From NCBI RefSeq assembly GCF_014697375.1, contig NZ_JACJRS010000003.1, positions 53,868-117,867 on the forward strand: 64,000 nucleotides of DNA, given 5' to 3'. Below are positions 47,505 through 56,944 of the stretch, piece by piece (position 1 is the first letter of the stretch; each line of letters begins with the position of its first letter). This stretch comes from Phormidium sp. FACHB-1136. GTDB taxonomy: Bacteria; Cyanobacteriota; Cyanobacteriia; Phormidesmidales; Phormidesmidaceae. The translations under genes were made by a program, and so were the position numbers. Under the pieces are notes generated by a model. The model searched no databases. It saw nothing but the letters and a program-made list of their open reading frames with translations, and had not been told where the DNA came from.

Positions 47505-49121
47505 ATGGTGATTGCGATGGTTGCGACGGTGATGCCTGCCCTATCCCCTTGGCCCCCGACTGGATCCTGGTCAGCGGGGGCAACGGCGGCTCTGCTACGG
47601 CAGTCGATGTGTGAATTGTCACCGCTGGGCGGCACTCCCCTGTCCCTGGTGGAGACGCCGGATCTGGCGGTAGCCCTGGATCAACTGATCGCCATTGTGA
47701 TGACGATGCGGTCCCCCACGGCAGGGTGGTCAGCGGATACCCTGATCACCCCAGAACTGCTGGCTCCCTACATCAGTGAAGAGGTGTGGAATGTGCTGGA
47801 GAGCCTGCCCCCAGAGGCTGTGGCGCAAGATTTGGGAATGCAGGGGCCACGCACGATCCTGCCAATTCCTTCGCTGATTCCTCGGCTGTTGTGGATGTTG
47901 GCCAGCAGCGGCTACGAGGTGATGCACCTGGTGGAGGGGGGCCGAGCCACGGTGCGGCGATCCGGAACGGGGACAGCGAGCGTGGTGCGGCTGGTACCCG
48001 TGCTGACCTTGACAACGGAACAAGCCACCTATGCCCTGGACTTAGTCACCCAGGCGGATCCCTCCCCCTCCCTTTGGCTGGCCCCAGAGACGATGATCTC
48101 CCTGCTGGATCACGACTTGGCTGGAGATTGGATCTCGGTAGAGGCGCTGACGGCGGGGGTGATGGAGGTGGTGGCCTGCACTCAACCTGCGTTGTATGAG
48201 GTCTTAACAACCGGGCGACGGGTAGAGGCACTGTGCCCCTTTCAGCCTTGGCAAACGGCAACCCTGCGCCTGCATTTGTACGTGGCGGATATGGGCGTGC
48301 AGGGGGGCGGTACCGCCCTAGCCACGGCCCCCAGTCCGGCCCTACCCACCGTCTCCCTAGAGCCAACGGACTCCACGGCGTTTACCCTGGATGACTTTGC
48401 CAACACCCTGATGGATGAGGCCGTACCTTCCACGGAGGGCATCCTAGGGGACTGGATCACCTTCACCGATGAGGACTGGGTGCAACGGTTCCTCCATAGC
48501 CACGCCCAGCGGGTTTTGGTGCAGGGAATCGCCCAACTTGGGCCGGAGGATGGGGCAAGGCCCGACGACGAACGGGAATTGGCCTGGGCCACCCTAGCCT
48601 ACCGGGCCACCCAGGGCATCGACGGGCCAAAGGGGCTGTTTAAGCACACCTTCGTGCGGGCTCCGGTGCTGGTGGCGGATCTGTGGCCCCGGTTCCGCTG
48701 GTATTTGGCCCAAAGTTCGGAACGGGTGATGCAACTGATGGGCGGATTGCCCGCTCAGGCGTTGTCCCCTGGGCGGGGATGGCAGCAGGGTATTCTTTCC
48801 CTGCGTCCATTGATGCACCTGATCACGTCCTCGAAAACCTGGATCATTGACCTAGGCAGCGGTCGGCTGTTACCTACGATGCCGCTAGCCCTACCGGGGG
48901 ATGCGGTGATCGAAACCACCCAGGCCGGAGATTGGGCCAACCATCAAACCATGGCCAACCTAATTGCTCTGGTAGAGCAGGACTTGGCCCAGAATGCCCC
49001 GGCCATGGCGGCGCTAGCCCAGGGTACGACGGTTCACCTGCGCGACTTGGATAGGGACGAAGATAGCCCCGCTGTCCGGCTGACCTTACAGTGGTGTTTT
49101 ACCTGGGCCTATGGGGGCTAG
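47505..49121 (+). CDS. Conserved hypothetical protein, about 538 residues
   Basis: No known domain. The protein is acidic and soluble, without signal peptide. Landmarks: WPPTGSWSAGA near the start, a middle with FTLDDFANTLMDEAVPSTEG near 300, and the C-terminal DLDRDEDSPAVRLTLQW. A second region, 350-420, is rich in Arg and Trp. Coding quality is good across the whole frame. Its 3' end overlaps the convergent dipeptidase gene by 36 bases. I propose no function. Confidence 0.7.
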   Translation: MVIAMVATVMPALSPWPPTGSWSAGATAALLRQSMCELSPLGGTPLSLVETPDLAVALDQLIAIVMTMRSPTAGWSADTLITPELLAPYISEEVWNVLESLPPEAVAQDLGMQGPRTILPIPSLIPRLLWMLASSGYEVMHLVEGGRATVRRSGTGTASVVRLVPVLTLTTEQATYALDLVTQADPSPSLWLAPETMISLLDHDLAGDWISVEALTAGVMEVVACTQPALYEVLTTGRRVEALCPFQPWQTATLRLHLYVADMGVQGGGTALATAPSPALPTVSLEPTDSTAFTLDDFANTLMDEAVPSTEGILGDWITFTDEDWVQRFLHSHAQRVLVQGIAQLGPEDGARPDDERELAWATLAYRATQGIDGPKGLFKHTFVRAPVLVADLWPRFRWYLAQSSERVMQLMGGLPAQALSPGRGWQQGILSLRPLMHLITSSKTWIIDLGSGRLLPTMPLALPGDAVIETTQAGDWANHQTMANLIALVEQDLAQNAPAMAALAQGTTVHLRDLDRDEDSPAVRLTLQWCFTWAYGG

Positions 49122-49844
49122 GGGCGTGGGTATTTCCGGTTCGGCGCAACCGTAGCGGGCGATGACGGGCTGGCTCGGATCGGCCTCTCGCTGAAGCCAT
49201 GCCCAAAGCTGATCGCCCAGGGAAAAATGCCACCATTCCTGGGGATGGCGACAAAAGCCAGCGGAGGCCATGGCTTGATTGAGGATTTGGCGATGGTGGT
49301 GGAACCGTTGAGTCTCTGGATCGGGGTGATTGGCAAAATAATTGGGCCAAGATCGGTCTGAGATTTCGTCAATGGGGGAACCCATGGGGATGGGGTGGCC
49401 TTCGGCATCCACAAGGCTGATATCAACAGCGGCTCCGGTGCTGTGGGGGGGCGGGGTACGTGGATCGAGGCTGGGGACAGCCCAAAACTGGATCACGTCG
49501 GCCATCAATTCCCGCTGCTGCGCCTCAGTGAGATCCGTGGCCTGGGGGTAGCGTTGCTGCCGAAGTTCCCCTAGGGCATGGTTGACCATGAACTGTTGCA
49601 CCGCAATGGGACGATAGGCATCAAAGATTTGTATCCGCCACTGGGGCCATGGCCGCTGAAGCCACCGCTGGGCTTCCTGGAGGGCCTCCAGAACCCCCGC
49701 CCGTAGCCGATAGGGGGACTGCCCACCGTAGGGTGCCCCAAGCTGTTGGTAGGGGTGAGGATCAACCATAGCGAAGGTGTCGGGCGGAATGGCCACCAGG
49801 GGTTCGCCGCAGTCTTCAAGGGGAATAGCGTGGTAGGGCTTCAT
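49086..49844 (-). CDS. D-Ala-D-Ala dipeptidase-like peptidase (M15D, VanX/DdpX type)
   Basis: Zinc peptidase cutting D-Ala-D-Ala or related cell-wall dipeptides. 252 residues from the ATG at 49842-49844, which lies 11 bases after the marC stop. Zinc ligands are His in PPHSTGAAVDISLVD (His near 135, Asp near 142) and His in EWWHFSLGD near 207, where Glu is the catalytic base; IFDAYRP supplies the conserved Arg. In cyanobacteria without VanA such enzymes recycle peptidoglycan; resistance is not implied. Confidence 0.88.
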   Translation of the reverse strand: MKPYHAIPLEDCGEPLVAIPPDTFAMVDPHPYQQLGAPYGGQSPYRLRAGVLEALQEAQRWLQRPWPQWRIQIFDAYRPIAVQQFMVNHALGELRQQRYPQATDLTEAQQRELMADVIQFWAVPSLDPRTPPPHSTGAAVDISLVDAEGHPIPMGSPIDEISDRSWPNYFANHPDPETQRFHHHRQILNQAMASAGFCRHPQEWWHFSLGDQLWAWLQREADPSQPVIARYGCAEPEIPTPLAPIGPGKTPL

Positions 49845-49855
49845 GGCAAGGCAAT

Positions 49856-50524
49856 TCAGGCGAGGTTGAGGTCGGTGAGCCAATCCGCAAGGCCGTTGAG
49901 GATAAGCTGTACGCCGATAGCCATCACAAATAGGCCCAGCAGGCGGCTCATCGCTTGAATACCGCTCGCCCCCAGCAGCTTTAGCAGCAGACTAGAGGAT
50001 CGCAGTGCCAGAAAAATGCTGAGGCCAATCAACCCAATAGCCACGGTGATGGCGATCAGGTGCAGCCCCAGGGGCAGAGATGCGGCGGTGCGGGTTTGGG
50101 CCGCTAGGCCCACGGTGACGGCAATCGCCCCCGGCCCCGACAGCAGGGGGATGGTCATGGGCATGAACGCAATATCTCGGTGTTGTTCCCGCCGTTGGGT
50201 GGCGTCTTGGTTGTCTACCGGGGTGAGCTTGGGGTCGGAGTTCATGGCCTTCCAGGCGGCGTGGAAAACCACCATTCCCCCAGCAATGCGCACCACCGCC
50301 AAGGACACCCCAAAAAAGTCCAGCAAACTACCGCCAATCAGCAACGCGCCCACCAGCAAGAGGATGACATTGCGGGCGATGGTGACGGCGTAGCGGTGGC
50401 GTAGTTCCTTGGGCACTTCGGCGGTGAGCACCAAAAAAATGGGCACTGCGCCAATCGGATCCACTACGGGGAATAGGGCCGCCACCCCGCCCAGAACTCC
50501 ATCGAAAAACGGCTGCATGGTCAT
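49856..50524 (-). CDS. MarC-family membrane protein
   Basis: 222 residues with six membrane segments. Family words are FPVVDPIGAVPIFLVLT, IAGGMVVFHAAWKAM and MTIPLLSGPGAIAV. The family (UPF0056) has no proven substrate, and its old link to multiple antibiotic resistance has been withdrawn. Lies between a phasin-like gene (upstream) and the dipeptidase gene (downstream) on the minus strand with 11-12 base gaps, so the three form an operon. Confidence 0.9.
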   Translation of the reverse strand: MTMQPFFDGVLGGVAALFPVVDPIGAVPIFLVLTAEVPKELRHRYAVTIARNVILLLVGALLIGGSLLDFFGVSLAVVRIAGGMVVFHAAWKAMNSDPKLTPVDNQDATQRREQHRDIAFMPMTIPLLSGPGAIAVTVGLAAQTRTAASLPLGLHLIAITVAIGLIGLSIFLALRSSSLLLKLLGASGIQAMSRLLGLFVMAIGVQLILNGLADWLTDLNLA

Positions 50525-50536
50525 CGAGACAAGGGG

Positions 50537-50860
50537 CTATTTCCAGGTGCGGTTTTCTAGGTCGCGCATTTGTCGTTCCAGGCGATCTAATCGTCCACGC
50601 AGTTCGTCCATTTCGGCTTGGCGAGGTACCCCTAAATCCTGAAGGGTGTTGCGAAACAGGCGTTGAAACTGGTCTTCGAGGGCAGTGTTATTGACGTTGA
50701 GTTGGGCCATCACCTCATCCACAAAACCCTTGGCCTGGTCAGGGTTGAATTTGCCTTCCTGCACCCAGTCCTCCGTCACCTGCTTCAGCCGCTCGGCCAC
50801 CAGGGAGGTGGTGCCCACCCCAATCATCAGTAACTGTCGCAGCAGGTTGTTGGTATCCAT
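50537..50860 (-). CDS. Phasin-like coiled-coil protein
   Basis: 107 residues, helical throughout. The C-terminal half (AEMDELRGRLDRLERQMRDLE) is a heptad coiled coil. The N-terminal part MDTNNLLRQLLMIGVGTTSLVAERLKQ is amphipathic. It resembles the short phasin-family proteins widespread in cyanobacteria; whether it coats polymer granules is not shown. First gene of a minus-strand operon with marC and the dipeptidase gene. Confidence 0.75.
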   Translation of the reverse strand: MDTNNLLRQLLMIGVGTTSLVAERLKQVTEDWVQEGKFNPDQAKGFVDEVMAQLNVNNTALEDQFQRLFRNTLQDLGVPRQAEMDELRGRLDRLERQMRDLENRTWK

Positions 50861-50990
50861 AGGTTAAGCGATCCTCCGCGAGGGTGGGGACATCAGCGGG
50901 CTAACGATCAACCCACGGCTCTATTCTGTCAGAGATTGCGGGATTGCCCAGGTATTGAAAGCCGTACTGAATGCCAGGGGGTTTCTGTTG

Positions 50991-51024
50991 GGGAGTCGGG
51001 AGTCGGGAGTCGGGAGTCGGGAGT
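50991..51024. repeat. Heptamer tandem array (GGGAGTC, about five copies)
   Basis: 34 bases of GGGAGTC repeats, the reverse complement of the CCCGACT unit at 18189-18265. It lies just downstream of cysH, close to its stop codon. Confidence 0.93.
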
Positions 51025-51059
51025 GGACAATGGGGCGTTGAGGGTAGGGAATGGCTAGC

Positions 51060-51836
51060 CTACAGGGAACTGGAATCCAAGCTGGCGGCAGCTTCGGGAG
51101 ATTGGGGTAGGTGTAGACCACATTCCTGCTTGAGCCCCTTGAAGCGGGTGTCGCGCTCATTTTTGTCGTTGGCGGAAATGGGACGGCTGGAATGCCAGTC
51201 ACCCACGGTGACGTAGCCCTTGTCAAACAGGGGATGGTAGGGCAAATCGTGGGCCACCAGGTATTGATAGACCTGCTTGGCCGTCCAGCTTAGGATGGGC
51301 ATAATCTTATAGCGTCCGCCCTGCTGGCCAATGCGTGACAGGGTGCGGCGGTGGTCGGTTTGGTCGGCCCGTAGCCCTGCTAACCAGGCGGTCGCGCCTA
51401 ATTCGGTCAGTGCCCGCTGCATGGGCTCTACCTTGCGAATGTGGTCGTAGCGGTTGAAGGACTCCACATCGTTGTGCTCCCACAGTCGCCCATAGATGGC
51501 TTCCATGCGGGCTGGACTGAGGGGCGATTGGTAGACCTTTAGGTTGAGATGTAGCCGCTCTGTCAGTTCTTCGGCAAAGCGGTAGGTTTCCACTGGGAGA
51601 TAGCCCGTATCGACCCAAATCACCGGAATTTGGGGCACTACCTGGGTCACCAAGTGCAGCATCACCGCCGACTGAATGCCAAAGCTGGTACTCAACACCA
51701 GGCCATCGCCAAAGGTGTCGTAGCCCCATTGCACTAGGCGGCTCGCATCGGCATCGGCCCACTGCTGATTCACCGCTTCCAAATCGAGGGCGGGGCTGAC
51801 CGGACGCGGGCTTAGCGATAGCGCGACATCTGACAT
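51060..51836 (-). CDS. cysH: Phosphoadenylylsulfate (PAPS) reductase
   Basis: Reduces PAPS (or APS) to sulphite with thioredoxin in assimilatory sulphate reduction. 258 residues. ATP-PPase-like P-loop [15 protein letters not shown] near 48-62, substrate Arg region [13 protein letters not shown] near 148-160 and the C-terminal catalytic ECGLH near 239-243. It lacks the two CC motifs that bind an Fe-S cluster in APS reductases, so PAPS is the likely substrate. Confidence 0.94.
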   Translation of the reverse strand: MSDVALSLSPRPVSPALDLEAVNQQWADADASRLVQWGYDTFGDGLVLSTSFGIQSAVMLHLVTQVVPQIPVIWVDTGYLPVETYRFAEELTERLHLNLKVYQSPLSPARMEAIYGRLWEHNDVESFNRYDHIRKVEPMQRALTELGATAWLAGLRADQTDHRRTLSRIGQQGGRYKIMPILSWTAKQVYQYLVAHDLPYHPLFDKGYVTVGDWHSSRPISANDKNERDTRFKGLKQECGLHLPQSPEAAASLDSSSL

Positions 51837-52055
51837 CGGTGGACTCCTAAAGCGCCTTAACCTACCTTATCCTGATTCCTTAGCCAACAGCAGATTGGAT
51901 CCTCTACCTGTTCCATTCCCCCTGTGGGCAGGGTAACCCCGCCCCTACCCCTCTACCCATCCTGGCCCGATTCGCCCTAAAATCCAGCTTGATTGAATTG
52001 TATACAGTGTCCTAACCCTAGTCTTAGCCCTAGTCCTCAACCTAGTCCTAAACCT

Positions 52056-52967
52056 ATGCCGTCCTCGAATGCCTACCCCCGTGATCTGATTGGCTATGGC
52101 CGCACCCCGCCCCATCCCCAGTGGCCCGGAAATGCCAGGATTGCCGTGCAGTTTGTGATCAACTACGAGGAGGGCGGCGAAAACTGCATTCTCCATGGCG
52201 ATGCGGCCTCAGAGTCGTTTTTGTCGGAAAGCGTGGGCACCCCGCCCTTGATGGGGGTGCGCAATATGAATATGGAGTCGATGTATGAGTATGGCAGTCG
52301 GGCCGGGTTTTGGCGGCTGCATCGGTTATTTACCGACCGGGAACTGCCCCTGACGGTCTATGCCGTAGCCATGGCGATGGCCCGCAACCCGGAGGTGGTG
52401 GCGGCGATGAAGGAGGCCGGGTGGGAAATGGCCAGCCACGGCTATCGCTGGATTGACTATCAGTATTTTGGAGTAGAGGCGGAACGGGAGCACATTCGCA
52501 AAGCGGTGGAGATCCATACCCAGGTGGCAGGCTCTCGGCCCCTGGGCTTTTACCAAGGCCGCATGAGTCCCAATACCCGCGCCCTGGTGGTGGAAGAGGG
52601 GGGCTTTCTCTACGATGCCGATAGCTACGCCGACGACCTCCCCTACTGGACGTTGGACTACGGCAAGCCCCACCTGATCATCCCCTACACCCTCGACAAC
52701 AACGATATGCGCTTTGCCACCTATGCCGGGTTCAACTCAGGAGATCAGTTCTTGGCCTACCTGCGCGATGCCTTCGACATCCTCTACGCCGAAGGAGATG
52801 AGGCTCCCAAGATGATGAGCATTGGCCTCCATTGCCGTCTGGCCGGACGCCCCGGACGTGCCGCTGCCCTAGCCCGATTCCTCGACTATGTGCAAAGCCA
52901 TGAGCGGGTGTGGATCTGCCGTCGGGTAGACATCGCCCACCACTGGCATCAGCACCACGCACCCTAG
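52056..52967 (+). CDS. puuE: Polysaccharide-deacetylase-fold amidohydrolase, PuuE/allantoinase type
   Basis: 303 residues from ATG 52056 (MPSSNAYPRDLIGYGRTPPHP); the frame runs further upstream through a degenerate CCTAGTC repeat and is not credible there. NYEEGGENCILHGD, FGVEAEREHI, ASHGYRWIDYQ and LHCRLAGRPGRA match the cofactor-independent allantoinase branch (PuuE) of the NodB-fold family. Purine breakdown (allantoin to allantoate) is the likely role, but other cyclic amides are possible. No other purine genes are near. Confidence 0.83.
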   Translation: MPSSNAYPRDLIGYGRTPPHPQWPGNARIAVQFVINYEEGGENCILHGDAASESFLSESVGTPPLMGVRNMNMESMYEYGSRAGFWRLHRLFTDRELPLTVYAVAMAMARNPEVVAAMKEAGWEMASHGYRWIDYQYFGVEAEREHIRKAVEIHTQVAGSRPLGFYQGRMSPNTRALVVEEGGFLYDADSYADDLPYWTLDYGKPHLIIPYTLDNNDMRFATYAGFNSGDQFLAYLRDAFDILYAEGDEAPKMMSIGLHCRLAGRPGRAAALARFLDYVQSHERVWICRRVDIAHHWHQHHAP

Positions 52968-53081
52968 GGATAGGGGGTGTGCCCTATCGTTACCAGAGAA
53001 CGTTTTTTGCCCGACTCTAGTTTCTTCAGACAGATCCTTGGCTTAGACTGAAGGAACACGATGGATTGAGGATAGCTGACG

Positions 53082-53270
53082 ATGATTTTCCCCGGTGCTC
53101 CTGTTACGGTGACCAATGTGAATGACACCTACTACGGCTTTCAGGGCTTGGTGCAGCGCATTACCGATGGCAAGGTGGCTGTTTTGTTTGAAGGCGGCAA
53201 CTGGGATAAGTTAGTCACCTTCAACCTCGACGAGCTAGCCCCCGTTAGCCCTGGCCAACGGCGCAGCTAG
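53082..53270 (+). CDS. ndhS: NDH-1 subunit S (ferredoxin-docking)
   Basis: Small SH3-like subunit that sits where ferredoxin docks on the photosynthetic NDH-1 complex. 62 residues: [20 protein letters not shown] followed by [26 protein letters not shown] broken here at its key words GLVQR and GNWDKL, all strongly conserved. Length is normal. A small hypothetical gene follows after six bases and may be co-transcribed. Confidence 0.92.
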   Translation: MIFPGAPVTVTNVNDTYYGFQGLVQRITDGKVAVLFEGGNWDKLVTFNLDELAPVSPGQRRS

Positions 53271-53276
53271 GGTTCT

Positions 53277-53930
53277 ATGCGTTTGCCCCTGCCTACCTCA
53301 GCTCCGCCCCGCCCGCCGGATCACCTGGCGGAGGTGATTGAAACCTCCACGACGGAATTTTTGGCCCAGTGTCTCGATCCTGACGGCCTGAGCTTTCCGG
53401 TGATGCCGGAGTTTGGCAGTTGGGTGATGTCCCAGGATGAGGAATCGGGCAACCAAATCTATGGCGTGGTCTACCATGCCACCACGAGCCCCATTGATTC
53501 GGTGCATCGGGCTAGGGCGTTGGGGCTTTCTCTCGCAGACCTGCGGGAACAGCAGCCACAAATTTTCGCCATGCTGAAAACCGAGTTTCGGGTGGCGATT
53601 ATGGGGTTTAGGTCTCCCAATCTGGCCGGGGAACCGACCGGGCCAATGTTTCAATACCTGCCTCCCCGTCCACCCCAGGTGCATCAGGCCGTCTATCGCT
53701 GTCCGGCTAAGACGGTGGTGGAATTTATGGATAATCTGGATTTTTTACGAGCTCTGCTGGGCCTCAGCCAAGCTCCGGTGGATAGTCTGGTGGCGGCGGT
53801 GGTGCGCCAGGGCTATCAAACCCGCAATTTAGATCGGGCTTGGTTGGTGCAGGCGGGCCGCACCCTCAGCACAATGCTGAAGGACGACTACGACCGTTTG
53901 CGCCAAATCCTGAGCCAAATTCATGCCTAG
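53277..53930 (+). CDS. Conserved cyanobacterial protein, possible HAS-barrel
   Basis: 217 residues. The first half is beta-rich (TTEFLAQCLDP, FGSWVMSQDEESGNQIYGVVY) and recalls the HAS-barrel found at the N-terminus of HerA-like ATPases and in stand-alone cyanobacterial proteins; the second half is helical. No catalytic motif and no membrane segment. It follows ndhS by six bases. Function unknown; the fold call is an inference. Confidence 0.65.
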   Translation: MRLPLPTSAPPRPPDHLAEVIETSTTEFLAQCLDPDGLSFPVMPEFGSWVMSQDEESGNQIYGVVYHATTSPIDSVHRARALGLSLADLREQQPQIFAMLKTEFRVAIMGFRSPNLAGEPTGPMFQYLPPRPPQVHQAVYRCPAKTVVEFMDNLDFLRALLGLSQAPVDSLVAAVVRQGYQTRNLDRAWLVQAGRTLSTMLKDDYDRLRQILSQIHA

Positions 53931-54092
53931 TCCGCGTGGTGCTGGGTCTATATGGTGGGTGCACTGAGGATCAGGCGGTTCATTCATCGCTGGGTTTTTC
54001 TGCCTCTTTAGGGGGTGGGGCGATCTAAGGCTTTCTAGGGGCATCTCCGGGCCATCTCGGCCTATCTGCATCCGTTTTAATGTGTGGTAATC

Positions 54093-55277
54093 ATGCAAAC
54101 CTTTGATTGGATTGTGGTGGGGAATGGCCTAGTGGGGGCTGCCGCCAGCTATGAACTGGCCCGCCAGGGGCTATCGGTGCTGTTGGTGGATCAACACCTC
54201 ACCCCCGCCAACGCCACCCGCTACAGCTATGGCGGCATTCCCTACTGGGCGGGCACCTGTGACCTCACCCGTACCCTCTGCCAGGAGGGCATCGCGAAAC
54301 ACCGCCAACTGTCGGCGGAATTAGGCTTTGAGACCCAATTTCGAGAGCTAGACCTGCTGCTGACGGTGGCCCCCGATGATGATCTCCAAGCCCTGGCGGC
54401 GGAATATGCCCAATTTGCCACGCCACCCCGGTTTATCGACCATGCCGAGGCCCAGGCGTTAGAACCTCTGCTAACTGGCCCAGCGGTGGCTGGAGCCTTT
54501 ACCGTGCGCCATGGCCATGTGTCTCCGGTGGCGGTGGTATCAGCCTATAACCAAGCCTTTCAGCGGCTAGGGGGCACCCGGATGATCGCCCAGGTGACGG
54601 GAGTGGTGCGCATCAAAGACCGCATAACGGGTATTCTCACCGCTGAGCAAGCCTATCCAGCCCAGCGGGTGTTGGTGGCGTCTGGAGCCTTTAGCCGTCA
54701 ACTGCTGGCCACCGCAGGGGTAAAGGTGCCGATCTATCACACCCAGGCCGAACTCATCGAAACCCTGCCTGCGCCAGAAATGACCCTTCGCACCCTGGTG
54801 ATGCCAGCGATGACCCAGCGCTTTGAGCTAGAGGCCAAGGCAAGCCGCCCTGAAATCGATGACCTCTGGGACGAACCGGGCCACGAAGTGACGCCCTCGA
54901 TCATTGATGGTGGAGCGATACAGTTTCGCGATCACCACCTCTGCCTGGGCCAAATTAGCCACACCGTCACCGGACTAGACAGCTCCGCTGACACCAGCGC
55001 CAGTATCCAACGGCTGCGATCTACCCTAGCGGGTATTTTGCCTAGGCTGAGCACCCTACCGGGCCACTGGCACCGCTGCCCCGTCAGCTTCAGCCGCGAT
55101 GGCTTGCCCCTGGTTGGCCCCCTGTCCGGGGTGGAGGGCATTGACCTAATGGCGGGTTTCAACGGCCCCTTTGTCTATCTGCCACCCATTGCCCAGCGCT
55201 TTGCCCAGGCCGCAGTTGGTCAGCCCGACGACCTGCTGACGGCGTTAAGCCCAGGGCGCTTTCTGGCGGAAGCCTAG
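54093..55277 (+). CDS. FAD-dependent oxidoreductase (DAO family)
   Basis: 394 residues from ATG 54093; a GTG three codons earlier is possible. N-terminal Rossmann FAD motif WIVVGNGLVGAAASYELAR, middle VRHGHVSPVAVVSAYNQAF and C-terminal FSRDGLPLVGPL with GFNGPFVYLPP place it with D-amino-acid/glycine/sarcosine-oxidase-like enzymes. The motif is VGNGxxG instead of the usual GGGxxG. Substrate is unknown. Gene stands alone between a hypothetical gene and the HLIP gene. Confidence 0.85.
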   Translation: MQTFDWIVVGNGLVGAAASYELARQGLSVLLVDQHLTPANATRYSYGGIPYWAGTCDLTRTLCQEGIAKHRQLSAELGFETQFRELDLLLTVAPDDDLQALAAEYAQFATPPRFIDHAEAQALEPLLTGPAVAGAFTVRHGHVSPVAVVSAYNQAFQRLGGTRMIAQVTGVVRIKDRITGILTAEQAYPAQRVLVASGAFSRQLLATAGVKVPIYHTQAELIETLPAPEMTLRTLVMPAMTQRFELEAKASRPEIDDLWDEPGHEVTPSIIDGGAIQFRDHHLCLGQISHTVTGLDSSADTSASIQRLRSTLAGILPRLSTLPGHWHRCPVSFSRDGLPLVGPLSGVEGIDLMAGFNGPFVYLPPIAQRFAQAAVGQPDDLLTALSPGRFLAEA

Positions 55278-55326
55278 GGCAGACGGAAAGGTTTACAATA
55301 ACCTCTGGCCTTTACTGTTCTTAGCC

Positions 55327-55530
55327 ATGACCACCCCTGCCCCTAGCGCTGAATCCCCATCGGCCACCCCAGAGGCCATAGCCCCCAGCCCCGCCGCCGA
55401 TGCCCCTGCCTTTGGTTGGACCGCCTACGCCGAGCGGATCAATGGTCGCTTTGCCATGGTGGGATTTGTGGCCTTGCTGGTGCTAGAACTGGTAACCCAA
55501 CAAACCTTTTTTACCTGGCTCGGCTTCTAG
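55327..55530 (+). CDS. High-light-inducible protein (HLIP/SCP)
   Basis: One-helix chlorophyll-binding protein that protects against excess light and helps photosystem assembly. 67 residues: an Ala/Pro/Ser-rich N-terminal extension (about 1-30) then AYAERINGRFAMVGFVALLVLEL, quoted only to its core ERINGRFAMVGF, which holds the chlorophyll-binding Glu, Asn and Arg. One membrane helix. It ends TWLGF. The gene has no partner and follows the oxidoreductase by 49 bases. Confidence 0.92.
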   Translation: MTTPAPSAESPSATPEAIAPSPAADAPAFGWTAYAERINGRFAMVGFVALLVLELVTQQTFFTWLGF

Positions 55531-55639
55531 ACGACGGCCATGCAAGGTGTCGTCATTCCCATTTAGCTTGAGAATCCTAAAAGTCTGTTAGCGCTTGACG
55601 CCCAAGGGCTAGCTGGCCTCATCTTGATTTGAAACCTAC

Positions 55640-56860
55640 TTAATCCTGCTTATCCGCCAAGGGTTGATTCAGCAGGCGCAGACGGGATCGGCTGGGCAGC
55701 GGTAGGGCCAAGGGATGATCAGTGTGGATTTCGCGAGCGGCCCGTACCAGCAGGGCGGCGGTGGCAAGGCTGGCAATCATGGAACTTCCGCCGTAGCTCA
55801 CCATGGGGAAGGGCAGCCCGGTGGTGGGCAAAACACCGCTGGCCACGCCAATGTTCAGCAACGACTGTCCCACCAGAATCGTCATGGATCCAATGGCTAC
55901 CAACTTATGCAGGGGATGGGTAACCCGCAGCGCCACCAGGAGGGCAACCGTGGCGTAGCTGGCCAAAAAGATCAGCAGCAGCAGACTCCCAATAAAGCCA
56001 AATTCCTCGGCGTAGACCGCAAAGATGAAGTCGGTGTATTGAATCGGTAGGGAATAGAGCTTTTGCTGGGAGAGGCCGAAGCCTTGGCCCCAGAGGCCAC
56101 CAGACCCAATGGCCAACAGACTTTGGATGAGCTGATAGCCCTGATCGCCGGGATCCGCCCAGGGATTGAGGAAAGAGATAATGCGCTGGCGCTGGTAGGT
56201 CTTGATGCTAACGCTAATGGTGGCCGCCGCCAAACCACTCAACGCGGCCAAACTGATGTAGCGATAGGGCAACCCCGCCGCTAGGGCAATGAGCCAGAGG
56301 GTGCTGCCGCAGACAGCCGCCGTACTGAGGTTAGGCTGAAGCAGAATAGCCCCCACAATGGCGACGAAAACCCCTAGCCAAGCCAACCGATTGCCCCAGG
56401 TCAGCCGATCCCAGCGGCCAAACAACCAGGCTCCTTGTAGCACTAGGCAGGGCTTCAGCAACTCCGAGGGTTGGATCATAAACGGCCCTAGGGGTAGCCA
56501 ACGGGTGGCTCCGTTCACCGTGACGCCCAGGGCGGGTACCAGGGTGAGCAGCACCAGCCCAAACAGCCCTAGCAGAACGATACCCGCCCCCCGCAGCAGC
56601 CGATCCAGGGGGGTGTGAACAATGCGGTTGAAGAGCATTAAGCCCACCGTCGCCCACATCATCTGTACCAGGACGTAGTGCAAACCGTGGCCTTGCTCCG
56701 TCACAGAAACGGCATAGGAGGCGGAAAAGAGAATCAGCAACCCAAAGCCCAGCCACAGGAAGGTGAGCCAACGCAGCCAGCGGGCTTCGGCAGACCATTC
56801 GGCCACCGTGGTATCAAACCAGGGGATAGCGTGTGTGAGTTTCAACCGAATCTCCCTCAT
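55640..56860 (-). CDS. ftsW: Cell-division/elongation peptidoglycan polymerase FtsW (SEDS)
   Basis: Membrane glycosyltransferase that polymerises lipid II at the septum. 406 residues from ATG 56858-56860; a TTG ten codons earlier is possible. About ten membrane segments. SEDS words: TRWLPLGPFMIQPSELLK, DPGDQGYQLIQSLLAIGSGG, TDFIFAVYAEEFGFIG and LPFPMVSYGGSS. RodA is a close alternative, but FtsW is favoured by overall order of motifs. Confidence 0.88.
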   Translation of the reverse strand: MREIRLKLTHAIPWFDTTVAEWSAEARWLRWLTFLWLGFGLLILFSASYAVSVTEQGHGLHYVLVQMMWATVGLMLFNRIVHTPLDRLLRGAGIVLLGLFGLVLLTLVPALGVTVNGATRWLPLGPFMIQPSELLKPCLVLQGAWLFGRWDRLTWGNRLAWLGVFVAIVGAILLQPNLSTAAVCGSTLWLIALAAGLPYRYISLAALSGLAAATISVSIKTYQRQRIISFLNPWADPGDQGYQLIQSLLAIGSGGLWGQGFGLSQQKLYSLPIQYTDFIFAVYAEEFGFIGSLLLLIFLASYATVALLVALRVTHPLHKLVAIGSMTILVGQSLLNIGVASGVLPTTGLPFPMVSYGGSSMIASLATAALLVRAAREIHTDHPLALPLPSRSRLRLLNQPLADKQD

Positions 56861-56944
56861 GGATGGGCTTAACGGAACGGGGCAACCCAAATTTTCAGGG
56901 CCAGTATAGCCGAGGAACCGCTAAACGGCACAGAGATTTCCGAA

